The notes beneath the pieces are model-generated. The model was not told the DNA's origin, did no database searches, and saw only the letters and a list, made by a program, of their open reading frames with translations. DNA of 64,000 nucleotides from Pantoea eucrina. Its GTDB lineage: Bacteria; Pseudomonadota; Gammaproteobacteria; Enterobacterales; Enterobacteriaceae. Position 1 is the first letter of the stretch, and the number at the start of each line of letters is the position of its first letter. Shown here in pieces: positions 46,013 to 58,076 of this stretch. The DNA lies in NCBI RefSeq assembly GCF_002095385.1, contig NZ_MIPP01000005.1:93525-157524 (forward strand), given 5' to 3'. The translations under genes and the position numbers were made by a program.

Positions 46013-47740
46013 TTATTCTCGCTCTTCGCTGACGCGCACGCCGACTTTCATGATTTTATTATCCTCTTTTTCCGCGACGGTCCAGGTCAGCTGCTTCCAC
46101 TCCACCTGGTCGCCTACCACCGGCGTGCTGCCGAGCAGGCTCATCACCAGCTGCCCCAGCGACTGTTGATCGCTGGTTTCATCATCCAGCTCCAGGCCAT
46201 AAATCTGTGCCACGTCCCGCAGGCGTGCATCAGCGTCGAGGATAAAGTCGCCGAAAAAGCGCTGGTCAAGGGCCACCGGCGGCGTCTGACTGAACATTTT
46301 ACCCAGCGCCGGTAAATCGCGCTCGCGGCCTATGACGCACAGTACATCACCCTCTTTTAGCCGGGTAGCGCCGCTGGGATGCATCAGCGTGTTATCGCGG
46401 AACAGCGCCGCAATGCGCGTTTCACGCGGCATTTTGAGATCGCGCAGCGCCGCGCCCACACACCATTTGTCGGCATTGAGCTGGTAGACAAACTGCTCCC
46501 ACGGATTTTCCGGATGGATATCAAGCCCGATACGGCTGACAGGCGAGGCGAGCGGCGGAACAACCACTCTGGCGCGTTTCGCTGCGTAACCCAGCGACGT
46601 TCCCTGCAGCATCAGTGATACCAGCACCACAAAGAAAGCGATATTAAAATAGAGTCTGGCATTCTCCAGTCCCGCCATCATCGGAAACACGGCCAGGATG
46701 ATCGGCACGGCGCCGCGCAGGCCGACCCAGCTGATAAAAATACGTTCCCGACCGGTGAATCCTTTGAAAGGCAGTAGTCCGACCAGTACCGAAAGCGGGC
46801 GGGCCACCAGAATCAGCCAGAGTGAGAGGATCATGGCCGGCAGGGCGATGTGCCACAAATCGGATGGCGTCACCAGCAGCCCCAGCACAATAAACATGCC
46901 GATCTGGCTGAGCCAGGCCATGCCATCAAACGTTTGCAGAATGCCGTGGCGGTTGCGGATAGGGCTGTTGCCCAGTAAAAAGCCACACAGATAGACCGCG
47001 AGGATCCCGCTGCCCTCCATCACCGTGGTCAGCGCGAATACGATAATGCCACCGCTAAGCGCCAGCAGCGGATAAAGCCCCTGAGCCAGGCTGATACGGT
47101 TAACCAGCTGCTGCAGCGCCCACCCGCCGCCGAGGCCAAAGACGATGCCCAGACCAAACTGCTGTACCAGATGTACCACAAACATCCAGCTCAGGCCGCT
47201 CTGACCCTGCTGGATCATATCAATCAGCGTGATGGTCAGAAATACCGCCATCGGGTCGTTGCTGCCCGATTCAATCTCCAGCGTAGAGCTGACGCGTTCG
47301 TTGAGGCCTTTATCACCCAGCAGAGAAAAAACCGCTGCTGCGTCCGTTGAGCCGATAATGGCGCCAATCAAAAATCCCTGCATCAGGTCGAGTTTAAACA
47401 GCCAGGCTGCAATCAAACCGGTCAGGCCGGCGGTGATCATGACGCCTACTGTTGCCAGCGACAGCGCCGGACCGAGCGCGACTTTCAGCGAGCTGGCTTT
47501 CGTGCGCATGCCGCCGTCCAGCAGAATAACCGCCAGCGCAAGGTTGGAGACCAGATAGGCTACCGGGTAGTTATCGAAGGCGATACCGCCGATGCCATCC
47601 ACACCGGTCAGCATACCGAGCGCGAGAAAGATCACCAGAATGGGGATGCCAAGACGCGAGGAAAATGAGCTCAGTAAAATGCTTGCAGCGACCAGCACGG
47701 AACCAATAATAAAAAGACTGTAAATCATGCTGGTATTCAA
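46013..47740 (-). CDS. cvrA: Potassium/proton antiporter CvrA (NhaP2 family)
   Basis: CvrA (YcgO) is a CPA1-type cation/proton antiporter. I chose TTG at 47740: AGGAG lies seven bases upstream, and the product then aligns with E. coli CvrA from its first residue ([15 protein letters not shown] versus DATTIISLFILGSIL). It has 575 residues (E. coli 578). The ATG at 47746 is only two bases from the AGGAGA. The membrane part has 12-13 helices with [30 protein letters not shown] and [13 protein letters not shown]. The C-terminal TrkA-C domain ([20 protein letters not shown]) and the CorC-like end regulate ion flow. It follows dadX in E. coli, here after an inserted block. Confidence 0.92.
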   Translation of the reverse strand: MNTSMIYSLFIIGSVLVAASILLSSFSSRLGIPILVIFLALGMLTGVDGIGGIAFDNYPVAYLVSNLALAVILLDGGMRTKASSLKVALGPALSLATVGVMITAGLTGLIAAWLFKLDLMQGFLIGAIIGSTDAAAVFSLLGDKGLNERVSSTLEIESGSNDPMAVFLTITLIDMIQQGQSGLSWMFVVHLVQQFGLGIVFGLGGGWALQQLVNRISLAQGLYPLLALSGGIIVFALTTVMEGSGILAVYLCGFLLGNSPIRNRHGILQTFDGMAWLSQIGMFIVLGLLVTPSDLWHIALPAMILSLWLILVARPLSVLVGLLPFKGFTGRERIFISWVGLRGAVPIILAVFPMMAGLENARLYFNIAFFVVLVSLMLQGTSLGYAAKRARVVVPPLASPVSRIGLDIHPENPWEQFVYQLNADKWCVGAALRDLKMPRETRIAALFRDNTLMHPSGATRLKEGDVLCVIGRERDLPALGKMFSQTPPVALDQRFFGDFILDADARLRDVAQIYGLELDDETSDQQSLGQLVMSLLGSTPVVGDQVEWKQLTWTVAEKEDNKIMKVGVRVSEERE

Positions 47741-47941
47741 TAGCATTCTCCTGCAACCGGGGCAAAACTGACAAGCACGAACAATTCGTACAAATAAGTT
47801 CAAAAGATAATGCCTTATCAACGGCTTGTCAGCGCTTAATTTCCTGTTTTTTGTTTATGCGAGCTATGATGACATTAAACAGGAAAATCCTGCAACAGGC
47901 GGGTCGTTTTGCGGGTAAACAGGTCGTAATCAGATATAAAA

Positions 47942-47962
47942 AAGCCGGTCAGTGACCGGCTT
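47942..47962 (-). terminator. Rho-independent terminator after yeaH
   Basis: A 9-bp stem AAGCCGGTC/GACCGGCTT with a 3-base loop lies 5 bases after the yeaH stop and is followed on the minus strand by TTTTATATC. Confidence 0.85.
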
Positions 47963-47967
47963 ACGAT

Positions 47968-49254
<1,287 letters not shown>

Positions 49255-49333
49255 TCAACTGCAGTGTAAGCCAGGCCGGAGAGGGTTCCCCGGCCTGATT
49301 AACGGCACGCAAGGCGCCGGGCTTACGGATCGA

Positions 49334-51268
49334 TTATGACGATTTACGCACGCGGAGATACCACTCGCAGAGCAGACGCACCTGTTTGCGGGTATAGCCT
49401 TTCTCCATCATACGGTCGACAAAATCATCATGTTTTTTCTGCTCATCGGTAGACGTTTTAGTATTGAACGAGATAACCGGCAGCAGCTCCTCAGTATTGG
49501 AGAACATTTTTTTCTCAATGACCGTGCGCAGTTTCTCATAGCTGGTCCAGTTTGGATTACGGCCGCTATTTTGCGCCCGGGCGCGAAGAACAAAGTTGAC
49601 GATTTCATTACGGAAATCTTTTGGATTACTGATACCGGCTGGTTTCTCAATCTTCTCCAGTTCCGCATTAAGCGACTCACGGTCAAACAGTTGCCCGGTA
49701 TCCGGATCGCGATACTCCTGATCCTGGATCCAGAAGTCGGCATAAGTGACATAGCGGTCAAAGATATTCTGACCATATTCAGAATAGGACTCCAGATAAG
49801 CGGTCTGGATCTCTTTACCGATAAACTCCGCATATTTCGGAATTAAATAACCCTTCAGATGCTCCAGATATTTCTCTGCCTGATCCTGCGGAAACTGCTC
49901 CCGCTCAATCTGCTGCTCCAGCACGTAAAAGAGGTGAACCGGGTTAGCCGCCACTTCAGTGTGATCAAAGTTGAACACGCGGGACAGAATTTTGAAGGCA
50001 AAACGGGTTGAGAGGCCATTCATCCCTTCGTCGACGCCCGCGTAGTCGTGATACTCCTGCCAGGATTTTGCTTTGGGATCGGTATCCTTCAGGCTTTCGC
50101 CGTCATACACCCGCATTTTCGAGTAGATGCTGGAGTTTTCCGGCTCTTTCATCCGCGACAGGATAGTGAAACGGGCCAGCGTTTCAAGTGTGCCAGGGGC
50201 GCAGGGCGCAGTGGTGAGATCGCTATGGTTAAGCAGCTTCTCGTAAATCTTGATCTCTTCTGAAACGCGCAGGCAGTAGGGCACCTTAACGATATAGACA
50301 CGGTCGAGGAAGGCTTCATTATTCTTATTGTTGCGGAAGGTGACCCACTCCGATTCGTTGGAGTGCGCCAGAATAATGCCGTTAAAAGGCAGAGCGGAAA
50401 TGCCTTCAGTACCGTTGTAGTTGCCTTCCTGCGTAGCAGTCAGCAGCGGGTGCAGCACCTTAATCGGCGCTTTGAACATCTCTACGAATTCCATGATGCC
50501 CTGGTTCGCGCGGCAGAGCGCACCAGAGTAACCATAGGCATCCGGATCGTTTTGCGCATGATTCTCAAGCTTGCGAATATCAACCTTACCTACCAGCGCG
50601 GAGATATCCTGGTTGTTTTCATCACCGGGTTCAGTTTTAGCGATAGCCAACTGTTCCAGAATCGATGGCCATACTTTTACCACTTTAAAGCGGGTGATAT
50701 CGCCACCAAACTCATGCAGACGTTTTGCTGCCCACGGCGACATAATGGTGCCAAGGTAACGCCGCGGTACGCCATACTCTTTCTCCAGAATATTGGCATC
50801 TTCCTGCGGGTTAAACAGGCACAGAGGATGATCGTTAACCGGGCTGCGTTCGCCATCGGCGCTCAGTACATAGATAGGCACGCGCTGCATCAGCGCTTTT
50901 AAACGTTCAGCGAGAGAGGATTTACCGCCGCCCACCGGACCGAGTAAATAGAGGATCTGCTTCTTCTCCTCCAGCCCCTGCGCCGCATGTTTCAGGTAAG
51001 AGACGATCTGTTCAATCGCTTCCTCCATACCGTAGAACTCTTCAAACGCCGGGTAACGGCCAATAACACGATTCGAGAAGATACGGGAAAGGCGTGGCTC
51101 CTGAGCGGTATCAACCATAACGGGCTCACCAATAGCCGTTAACAGTCGTTCTGCCGCATTGGCGTATGCACTGCGATCCTGCTTACAGATAGTAAGAAAT
51201 TCCTGCAGTGTGAACTCTTCGTCCTTGGCAGCTTCATAACGCTGACGATAGTGATCGAATATATTCAT
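49334..51268 (-). CDS. yeaG: PrkA-type AAA+ serine protein kinase YeaG
   Basis: YeaG is a 644-residue PrkA-family protein (same length as E. coli). The N-terminal AAA domain has Walker A LLGPVGGGKSSLAERLK near residue 110. The segments YLGTIMSPWAAKRLHEFGGD and PFNGIILAHSNESEW are conserved. The C-terminal PrkA domain has features related to eukaryote-like kinases. In E. coli expression depends on NtrC/sigma-54 and RpoS under nitrogen starvation; a possible sigma-54-type promoter lies about 50 bp upstream here. yeaH follows in the operon, and the functionally linked ycgB is about 10 kb away. Confidence 0.95.
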   Translation of the reverse strand: MNIFDHYRQRYEAAKDEEFTLQEFLTICKQDRSAYANAAERLLTAIGEPVMVDTAQEPRLSRIFSNRVIGRYPAFEEFYGMEEAIEQIVSYLKHAAQGLEEKKQILYLLGPVGGGKSSLAERLKALMQRVPIYVLSADGERSPVNDHPLCLFNPQEDANILEKEYGVPRRYLGTIMSPWAAKRLHEFGGDITRFKVVKVWPSILEQLAIAKTEPGDENNQDISALVGKVDIRKLENHAQNDPDAYGYSGALCRANQGIMEFVEMFKAPIKVLHPLLTATQEGNYNGTEGISALPFNGIILAHSNESEWVTFRNNKNNEAFLDRVYIVKVPYCLRVSEEIKIYEKLLNHSDLTTAPCAPGTLETLARFTILSRMKEPENSSIYSKMRVYDGESLKDTDPKAKSWQEYHDYAGVDEGMNGLSTRFAFKILSRVFNFDHTEVAANPVHLFYVLEQQIEREQFPQDQAEKYLEHLKGYLIPKYAEFIGKEIQTAYLESYSEYGQNIFDRYVTYADFWIQDQEYRDPDTGQLFDRESLNAELEKIEKPAGISNPKDFRNEIVNFVLRARAQNSGRNPNWTSYEKLRTVIEKKMFSNTEELLPVISFNTKTSTDEQKKHDDFVDRMMEKGYTRKQVRLLCEWYLRVRKSS

Positions 51269-51316
51269 AGCGATGCCCGTCCTGTTAGAATTGTTGGGAA
51301 CAATAAGCGTAACCTT

Positions 51317-51333
51317 ACAAACAGTGGTGCCAA
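51317..51333 (-). promoter_or_regulatory. Possible sigma-54 promoter of yeaGH
   Basis: On the minus strand TTGGCACCACTGTTTGT matches the sigma-54 -24 element (TTGGCAC) well, while the -12 element (TTTGT instead of TTGCT) is degraded. It would give a leader of about 40 bases before yeaG. The assignment relies on knowledge that E. coli yeaG is NtrC-dependent. Confidence 0.4.
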
Positions 51334-51613
51334 CCTCTCAATTTTAAGGATATAAATCTCTCTGCTTCTCTATTGTTATGAGCGTGTATCGGATAAAGAT
51401 CAAGTAGTAAGTGGCGCAGGATTAAACGATTAGCGCACAAAAAACGCGCAAATTTCCGCATATTGTTTTAAGCCACGATCGTTTTGCGAAATATTCGCCT
51501 GTAAGGATGGGAGACGGCCTGTAAAGATGCCAACAACTCTGTTCGGTATAAGCTGCGTAAATTTCTGCAAGATGTGAAGAGTGGCAGAATTAGCCATTAC
51601 GGTTAACAGCAGA

Positions 51614-51643
51614 TTGCCTCTGTTGCAAAATATTCGCTAGACT
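51614..51643 (+). promoter_or_regulatory. Possible sigma-70 promoter of mipA
   Basis: TTGCCT at 51614-51619 and TAGACT at 51638-51643 are separated by 18 bases and lie about 40 bp before the GTG start of mipA. Confidence 0.35.
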
Positions 51644-51680
51644 GCAAAAGCAATTAGTGACTTAACAGGCAAAATATATA

Positions 51681-52430
51681 GTGAACACCTTTAAACTTTC
51701 TGCGCTTATGCTGCTGTCGCCCGCGCTGGTGACCGCATTTACTGCTCATGCTGACCCGCTGTCGCTGGGCGCCTCTGTTATCTATGCTCAATCGCCTTAT
51801 CGTGGCGGACAGGATCGCTATCTGCCCGTACCGGTTATCAACTATGAAGGCGAAAACTTCTGGTTTCGCAGCCTGCAGGGCGGCTATTACCTGTGGAAAG
51901 ACCCGCAGAATCAGCTGTCGCTGACGCTGCTCGGTTCGCCACAGCAGTATGACCCGGATGATAACGATCTTGGCGATATGAAATCTCTGGATAAGCGCCG
52001 GATGACGCTAATGGCGGGTGGCACCTATCGTCATGTTGCAGAGTGGGGGATCCTGCGCACGGCATTACTGGGTGATGTGCTGAATAACAGTAATGGCATC
52101 ATCTGGGATCTGACGTATCTCTACCGCTTTGAGTTTGGCGCATTCAGCCTGACGCCCGGTATCGGGGCCCTGTGGAACAGCGCAAATCAAAACCGTTACT
52201 ACTATGGCGTCTCTTCGCATGAGAGTGCCCGTAGCGGTATCGCCACCTACCGGCCCGATGACAGCTGGTCGCCCTATGTCGAGCTGAACGCCAGCTACCA
52301 GCTTACCCAAAACTGGAACGCCAGTTTTTCCGGGCGCTACACGCGCTTTGATGATGAGGTTAAAGACAGCCCGATGGTCGATAAAAACGGCCAGGTCACG
52401 CTCTGGACCGGCCTCAGCTACAGCTTCTGA
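51681..52430 (+). CDS. mipA: Outer-membrane scaffolding protein MipA (OmpV family)
   Basis: MipA is an outer-membrane beta-barrel protein of the MipA/OmpV family; in E. coli it joins the murein hydrolase MltA to the synthase PBP1B. The 249-residue product (E. coli 248) has a signal peptide ending ALVTAFTAHA before DPLSLG. Family segments are YRGGQDRYLPVPVINYEGEN and the terminal barrel strand ending in aromatic Phe (TLWTGLSYSF). It starts with GTG at 51681 without a clear Shine-Dalgarno; no better start was found before the signal peptide. A terminator follows. Confidence 0.92.
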   Translation: MNTFKLSALMLLSPALVTAFTAHADPLSLGASVIYAQSPYRGGQDRYLPVPVINYEGENFWFRSLQGGYYLWKDPQNQLSLTLLGSPQQYDPDDNDLGDMKSLDKRRMTLMAGGTYRHVAEWGILRTALLGDVLNNSNGIIWDLTYLYRFEFGAFSLTPGIGALWNSANQNRYYYGVSSHESARSGIATYRPDDSWSPYVELNASYQLTQNWNASFSGRYTRFDDEVKDSPMVDKNGQVTLWTGLSYSF

Positions 52431-52440
52431 TGCACTATCC

Positions 52441-52469
52441 CAACGCCTGATATCAGGCGTTGTTTTTTT
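52441..52469 (+). terminator. Rho-independent terminator after mipA
   Basis: A 22-bp perfect palindrome CAACGCCTGATATCAGGCGT plus TG forms a 9-10 bp stem and is followed by seven T residues, 10 bases after the mipA stop. Confidence 0.9.
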
Positions 52470-52491
52470 ATAGCCGTACCGCGCAGGAGGG

Positions 52492-53340
52492 ATGATGCAA
52501 AACGTCTGGATCAATGGTGCTTCGCTGCCCGCTATCGGGCAGGGAACCTGGTATATGGGGGAAAACCCCGCGCTGCGTGCTCAGGAGATCGCTGCGCTGC
52601 AGGCGGGGCTTGCTGCCGGATTACAGGTGATAGATACGGCCGAAATGTACGCTGACGGGGAAGCTGAGAGAGTGGTGGGTGAAGCGCTGCAGGGACGACG
52701 TGATAGCGCCTGGCTGGTTTCCAAAGTCTATCCGTGGAACGCCAGCGAAGCTGATATCACCGGAGCCTGTGAGCGCAGCCTGCAGCGACTTAAAACCGAC
52801 TACCTCGATCTTTATCTGCTGCACTGGCGCGGTAATATCCCGCTGGAGGAGACCCTTCGCGGCATGGAGAAGCTGGTGGCGCAGGGAAAGATACGTAGCT
52901 GGGGCGTATCAAATTTTGACAGCGATGATATGGAAGAGCTGTGGGCAGAAGAGGGCGGCTTCTCCTGCGCGACGAACCAGGTACTGTATCATCTTGCATC
53001 CCGCGGCATTGAGCATACGCTGCTGCCGCTCTGCCAGCAGCGCGCCATGCCGGTAATGGCTTATTGCCCGCTGGCCCAGGCGGGGCGGCTGCGCCAGGCG
53101 CTGTTTGATAATGCGCAGCTGCTGGCGCTGGCACGGGATAAGCAGATTAGCGTGGCGCAGCTGCTGCTGAGCTGGGCGATCCGGCATGAGGGTCTCATAG
53201 CGATACCTAAAGCAGGCAGCGTCGCGCACGTTCAGGAAAACGCTGCGGCGCTGAGCATCACGCTCAGCGCTGAAGAGATCGCGTTGCTCGACCAGCTGTT
53301 TCCTGCTCCGCAGCAGCGCGTGCCGCTGGATGTGGTTTAA
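52492..53340 (+). CDS. yeaE: Aldo/keto reductase YeaE
   Basis: YeaE is an NADPH-dependent aldo/keto reductase; the E. coli enzyme reduces methylglyoxal. The 282-residue product (E. coli 284) shows QGTWYMGENPALRAQEI, the catalytic Asp and Tyr in DTAEMYADGEAE, the lysine in LVSKVYPWN, the His in YLLHWRGN and GVSNFDSDDMEELW. The start is the first or second Met of ATGATG (52492 or 52495) behind GCAGGAGG. Its last four bases overlap the end of convergent yeaD. Confidence 0.93.
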   Translation: MMQNVWINGASLPAIGQGTWYMGENPALRAQEIAALQAGLAAGLQVIDTAEMYADGEAERVVGEALQGRRDSAWLVSKVYPWNASEADITGACERSLQRLKTDYLDLYLLHWRGNIPLEETLRGMEKLVAQGKIRSWGVSNFDSDDMEELWAEEGGFSCATNQVLYHLASRGIEHTLLPLCQQRAMPVMAYCPLAQAGRLRQALFDNAQLLALARDKQISVAQLLLSWAIRHEGLIAIPKAGSVAHVQENAAALSITLSAEEIALLDQLFPAPQQRVPLDVV

Positions 53341-54221
53341 GCTGGCTTAGCGCTGCGCACGCGTAAGGTTGTCCCCAGGCGGGCAGGTGTTTCGCCCGCG
53401 CTTTTTAGCGGCTTAGTGATGCGCGCCGTCTCGACGCAGACCATGCTCTTGTAGCCATCATTCGGCATATCCGCCATGCTGCAGGAGAGTTCAGGACCCG
53501 GGTTCCAGGTGACAACGTCACTTTGATAGTGATGATAAACTTCAATCTGCCTGCCGCCGCTGCTGTCTTTGATCACGCTGCACTCGTCAGGCGCAGTATA
53601 AATACGGTCAATCCGTCCCGGGTAGCGCTGTACGCCGCTACTGTTTTCACCCGGTGAGTTATCCGCCACTTTATCGATAAACGTCTTACCCAGCCCGCTG
53701 ACTGCGGTCTCAGCGATATCCGCTACGCTAAAATAAGCATGCAGCGCGGCTGTCGCGTCGAAATCGCCCCAGGCTTCAAGTTCAATCTCGCACTGATCGG
53801 CCAGCCGGAAACGGGCCAGCAGCGTAAAGTCGTGAGGCCAGAGCTTTTTGGTCTGGCTGTTACTTTCCAGCGTAAAGGTCAGCATGACGGCATCGTCATT
53901 TTCATCGTGTGCTGTCAGCGTCCATGGCTGGGTGCGGGCAAATCCGTGAGCCGGTTCACCGGCAGGGCCAAACCACGGCCAGCAGATCGGCACGCCGCCG
54001 CGAATCGCTTTACCTGCTTTAAATGCACTTTTATCACTCAGCCAGAGAACAGGCTGCTGACCGCTGGGCTGCCAGGCGAGCAGATGCGCGCCCTGAAGCG
54101 CGATAGCCGCACGAACTTTCGGATGACTGATAACCACGACCGGCAGATCATCCTGCTGACGCAGCGACAGGTAAGGGGTTATCTGCTCTGTCACAGGCAG
54201 TGTAAAAAGCGTATTTGGCAT
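53337..54221 (-). CDS. yeaD: D-hexose-6-phosphate mutarotase YeaD
   Basis: YeaD is a galactose-mutarotase-fold protein that speeds the alpha/beta interconversion of hexose-6-phosphates. The 294-residue product matches E. coli YeaD in length. Conserved parts are IALQGAHLLAWQPSGQQPVL, the sugar-phosphate segment AIRGGVPICWPWFGP, EPAHGFARTQPW, ALHAYFSVADI and CVETARI. It lies 73 bases after gapA on the same strand, separated by the gapA terminator, as in E. coli. Confidence 0.94.
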   Translation of the reverse strand: MPNTLFTLPVTEQITPYLSLRQQDDLPVVVISHPKVRAAIALQGAHLLAWQPSGQQPVLWLSDKSAFKAGKAIRGGVPICWPWFGPAGEPAHGFARTQPWTLTAHDENDDAVMLTFTLESNSQTKKLWPHDFTLLARFRLADQCEIELEAWGDFDATAALHAYFSVADIAETAVSGLGKTFIDKVADNSPGENSSGVQRYPGRIDRIYTAPDECSVIKDSSGGRQIEVYHHYQSDVVTWNPGPELSCSMADMPNDGYKSMVCVETARITKPLKSAGETPARLGTTLRVRSAKPA

Positions 54222-54252
54222 CGTTCAGCCTCTGTTTATCTGGTCGAAAAAA

Positions 54253-54274
54253 AAGGGCGACCGAAGTCACCCTT
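54253..54274 (-). terminator. Rho-independent terminator after gapA
   Basis: On the minus strand a 9-bp stem AAGGGTGAC/GTCGCCCTT, one T-G wobble, closes a TTCG tetraloop and is followed by eight T residues. Confidence 0.9.
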
Positions 54275-54293
54275 ATTGATATAGCCTGGTCGC

Positions 54294-55630
<1,337 letters not shown>

Positions 55631-56041
55631 ATGGCAAAAGATACCGCATCTGAAGCAAAAATCGGCCAGCTGTCGGAAATGCAGCGCTACGTCACGCAGC
55701 ATCGGGGTACCGAGCCGCCCTTTACCGGCGCGCTGCTGCACAACAAGCAGGAGGGCATTTATCACTGTCTGGTCTGTCAGGCACCGCTGTTTCTGTCAGA
55801 AAGCAAATATGATTCAGGCTGTGGCTGGCCCAGTTTCTACCAGCCGGTCAGCGATGAGGCGATACGCTACCTGGAAGATGACTCGCACGGCATGCACCGG
55901 GTTGAGATCCGCTGCGGCAGCTGTGACGCGCATCTGGGGCATGTTTTTCCGGATGGCCCGCAGCCTACCGGTGAGCGCTATTGCGTTAACTCCGCCTCGC
56001 TGAGCTTTACTGACGAACAGGGCAAACAGCAGGAGGGATAG
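55631..56041 (+). CDS. msrB: Peptide methionine-(R)-S-oxide reductase MsrB
   Basis: MsrB repairs methionine-R-sulfoxide in proteins. The 136-residue product (E. coli 137) has the zinc cysteines in CLVCQAPLF and [20 protein letters not shown], and the catalytic cysteine in [13 protein letters not shown]. It is divergent from gapA. yeaC starts one base after its stop codon, so the two form an operon. Confidence 0.96.
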   Translation: MAKDTASEAKIGQLSEMQRYVTQHRGTEPPFTGALLHNKQEGIYHCLVCQAPLFLSESKYDSGCGWPSFYQPVSDEAIRYLEDDSHGMHRVEIRCGSCDAHLGHVFPDGPQPTGERYCVNSASLSFTDEQGKQQEG

Positions 56042-56042
56042 A

Positions 56043-56324
56043 ATGAATCAGGAACTGAATGCGATGCTGGAAGCGATGACGCCTGAGATCTATGCACGTC
56101 TGGCAACCGCCGTTGAGACGGGTAAATGGCCTGATGGTGTTGCATTAACGCAGGAGCAGCGCGAGCACTGTCTGCAGCTGGTCATGCTGTGGCAGGCGCG
56201 TCATAACGACTCACCTCAGCATATGAGCATTGCCAAAGGGGGAGATATTGTGACGAAATCTAAAAAGCAGCTGAAAGAAGAGTTTGGCATCGAGCCGGAT
56301 GTCACGCGCATCAATCTGCACTAA
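56043..56324 (+). CDS. yeaC: DUF1315 protein YeaC
   Basis: This 93-residue protein matches E. coli YeaC (90). It contains MLEAMTPEIYARLATAVETG, KWPDGVALTQEQREHCLQLV and KSKKQLKEEFGIEPDVTRI. The function is unknown. It is translationally coupled to msrB (GGAGGGATAGA before the ATG) and is followed by a strong terminator shared with pncA. Confidence 0.92.
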   Translation: MNQELNAMLEAMTPEIYARLATAVETGKWPDGVALTQEQREHCLQLVMLWQARHNDSPQHMSIAKGGDIVTKSKKQLKEEFGIEPDVTRINLH

Positions 56325-56325
56325 G

Positions 56326-56356
56326 AAAACAGGCTGGAATGTCCAGCCTGTTTTTC
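56326..56356. terminator. Bidirectional terminator between yeaC and pncA
   Basis: A 13-bp perfect stem AAAACAGGCTGGA/TCCAGCCTGTTTT with loop ATG lies between convergent yeaC and pncA, with A and T runs on the two sides. Confidence 0.9.
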
Positions 56357-56963
56357 AGATTATTTCCGCACCCTGCGCCTGCATTTGCGCCAGCGCAATG
56401 TCACTGTCTTCCGGATTGAGATTCACGCCGCGGCAGCCCTCTTTAACGACCTGAACGTGATACCCGAGCTCCAGCGCATCCAGCACGCTATATTTCACAC
56501 AGTAGTCAGTCGCAATCCCCAGCATAACCAGATGCGTGATATCGCGTTCGCGCAGCCAGTTATCCAGTTCAGTTTTGCGCCGGTGTCCGTTATCGAAAAA
56601 GGCGCTGTAACTGTCGACATCAACGTCTCCACCTTTGTGAAATACGGCGTCAATCAGGGAGCGATCGAGGTCGGGATGAAAATCTGCACCCGGGCTGTTT
56701 TCGATACCGTGGTCCGGCCACCAGATTTGCGCCAGCCCGTTAAGCTCACCCAGCGTGTAGACAGGCTCACCGGACACTGAGGCAAAGCTGCCATGATTTG
56801 CCGGATGCCAGTCCTGCAGGGCCACAACACATTCGCCGCGCTGGCGAAACTCACGCGCATAGCGATTCGCTACCGCCACAGTCTGATCGCCTTCGCGCAC
56901 GGCCATCGGACCGCCGGGGCAAAAATCATTCTGGATATCGATAATTACCAATGCCCGCTTCAT
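56355..56963 (-). CDS. pncA: Nicotinamidase PncA
   Basis: PncA hydrolyses nicotinamide to nicotinate for NAD salvage and also activates pyrazinamide. The 202-residue product (E. coli 213) shows the catalytic Asp in VIIDIQNDFCPGG (residue 9), QDWHPANHGSF with the metal-site His, the lysine in VFHKGGDVDVDSYSAF and the nucleophilic Cys in GIATDYCVKYSVLDAL. It lies 15 bases after ansA in the ansA-pncA operon. Confidence 0.95.
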   Translation of the reverse strand: MKRALVIIDIQNDFCPGGPMAVREGDQTVAVANRYAREFRQRGECVVALQDWHPANHGSFASVSGEPVYTLGELNGLAQIWWPDHGIENSPGADFHPDLDRSLIDAVFHKGGDVDVDSYSAFFDNGHRRKTELDNWLRERDITHLVMLGIATDYCVKYSVLDALELGYHVQVVKEGCRGVNLNPEDSDIALAQMQAQGAEII

Positions 56964-56978
56964 ATCATTTTGCTCCGT

Positions 56979-57992
56979 TCAGTCTTCAGTCAGTTCGCCA
57001 CGTAAGTTCTGCTGCATTCTGGCACGAATTTCATCGGGGCTAAGGTCCTGACTCAATAAATAGTGCAGTTTTGTCAACGTAGCCTCAACGGTGAGATCAA
57101 AACCGCTGATCACGCCAGCATGCTCCAGCGCATTGCCGGTGGCATAGCCGCCCATATTTACTTTGCCGGACATGCACTGCGTCAGGTTAACCACGATAAT
57201 TCCGCGCTCGCTCGCCTGCTGCAGCTCATGCAGGAACTCCGCATTTTGCGGCGCATTGCCCACGCCATAAGAGCGCAGAATCAGCGCCTTAACCGGCTGG
57301 CGCAGGAAGTTGCGCACCACGTCTGCAGAGATACCCGGATAAATGGTGACCACGCCAATAGGCTGCGGGGTAATGGGATGAACTACCAGCTCGCCCGTCT
57401 GCTGTGGCGCGGGAGAGGTGTTCAGACGGCGGATATGGATACCCGCTTCCAGCAGCGGCGACAGATTTGGCGAGGCGAAGGCGTTAAAGCCGTCGGCGTG
57501 CGCTTTGGTGGTACGGTTGCCGCGGAACAGGGTGTTATTGAAAAACAGTGCCACTTCATTGATCGGATAGTTAGCCGCCACGTAGAGGGAGTTCAGCAGA
57601 TTTTGCTGACCGTCAGAGCGCAGTTCCGCCAGCGGGATCTGCGATCCGGTGACGATGACCGGTTTTGCCAGATTTTCCAGCATGAAGGAGAGAGCCGATG
57701 CGGTGAAAGCCATGGTATCGGTTCCATGCAGAATAACAAAACCGTCATAGGCGTCATAATTCTGGCGGATATCATCTGCGATTGCCTGCCAGTCCTGCGG
57801 CGTCATATCAGAGGAGTCGATAAGCGGGGCGTATTCATGAATCGTAAAATCCGGCATCTCCGGCCGGTGAAACTCAGGCATATTGGCCAGCTGCTGCTGA
57901 AGGTGGCCTGATACCGGTACATAGCCCTGCGCAGAGCGCTGCATCCCGATAGTACCGCCCGTGTAGGCTACATAGATATTTTTCTTTTGCAT
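56979..57992 (-). CDS. ansA: Cytoplasmic L-asparaginase I
   Basis: AnsA hydrolyses L-asparagine in the cytoplasm. The 337-residue product (E. coli 338) has the two catalytic threonine motifs VAYTGGTIGMQRS at the N-terminus and VILHGTDTMAFTASALSFM near residue 90. No signal peptide is present, which separates it from the periplasmic asparaginase II. It lies 84 bases after sppA, with a stem-loop between them, and is followed by pncA. Confidence 0.95.
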   Translation of the reverse strand: MQKKNIYVAYTGGTIGMQRSAQGYVPVSGHLQQQLANMPEFHRPEMPDFTIHEYAPLIDSSDMTPQDWQAIADDIRQNYDAYDGFVILHGTDTMAFTASALSFMLENLAKPVIVTGSQIPLAELRSDGQQNLLNSLYVAANYPINEVALFFNNTLFRGNRTTKAHADGFNAFASPNLSPLLEAGIHIRRLNTSPAPQQTGELVVHPITPQPIGVVTIYPGISADVVRNFLRQPVKALILRSYGVGNAPQNAEFLHELQQASERGIIVVNLTQCMSGKVNMGGYATGNALEHAGVISGFDLTVEATLTKLHYLLSQDLSPDEIRARMQQNLRGELTED

Positions 57993-58049
57993 GAGTGTAC
58001 TCAGACTTGCCGTAAAACGCGCAGTATAAGGGGATTGACAGGGAAAAGC

Positions 58050-58070
58050 AGCCCGACCAGCGGCCGGGCT
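58050..58070 (-). terminator. Possible terminator after sppA
   Basis: A 6-bp outer stem AGCCCG/CGGGCT with a partly paired interior lies just after the sppA stop and is followed on the minus strand by GCTTTTCCC. Confidence 0.45.
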
Positions 58071-58076
58071 GTAAAA

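Larger units (their letters stand above)
51269..51680. other. Divergent control region between yeaG and mipA
   Basis: No gene is supported in these 412 bp. The minus strand carries a sigma-54-like element (51317-51333). The plus strand has a sigma-70-like pair before mipA (51614-51643). The sequence between is AT-rich, with repeated runs of CGCGCAAATTTCCGC type and direct partial repeats CTGTAAGGATG/CTGTAAAGATG at about 51500 and 51518. Confidence 0.5.
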
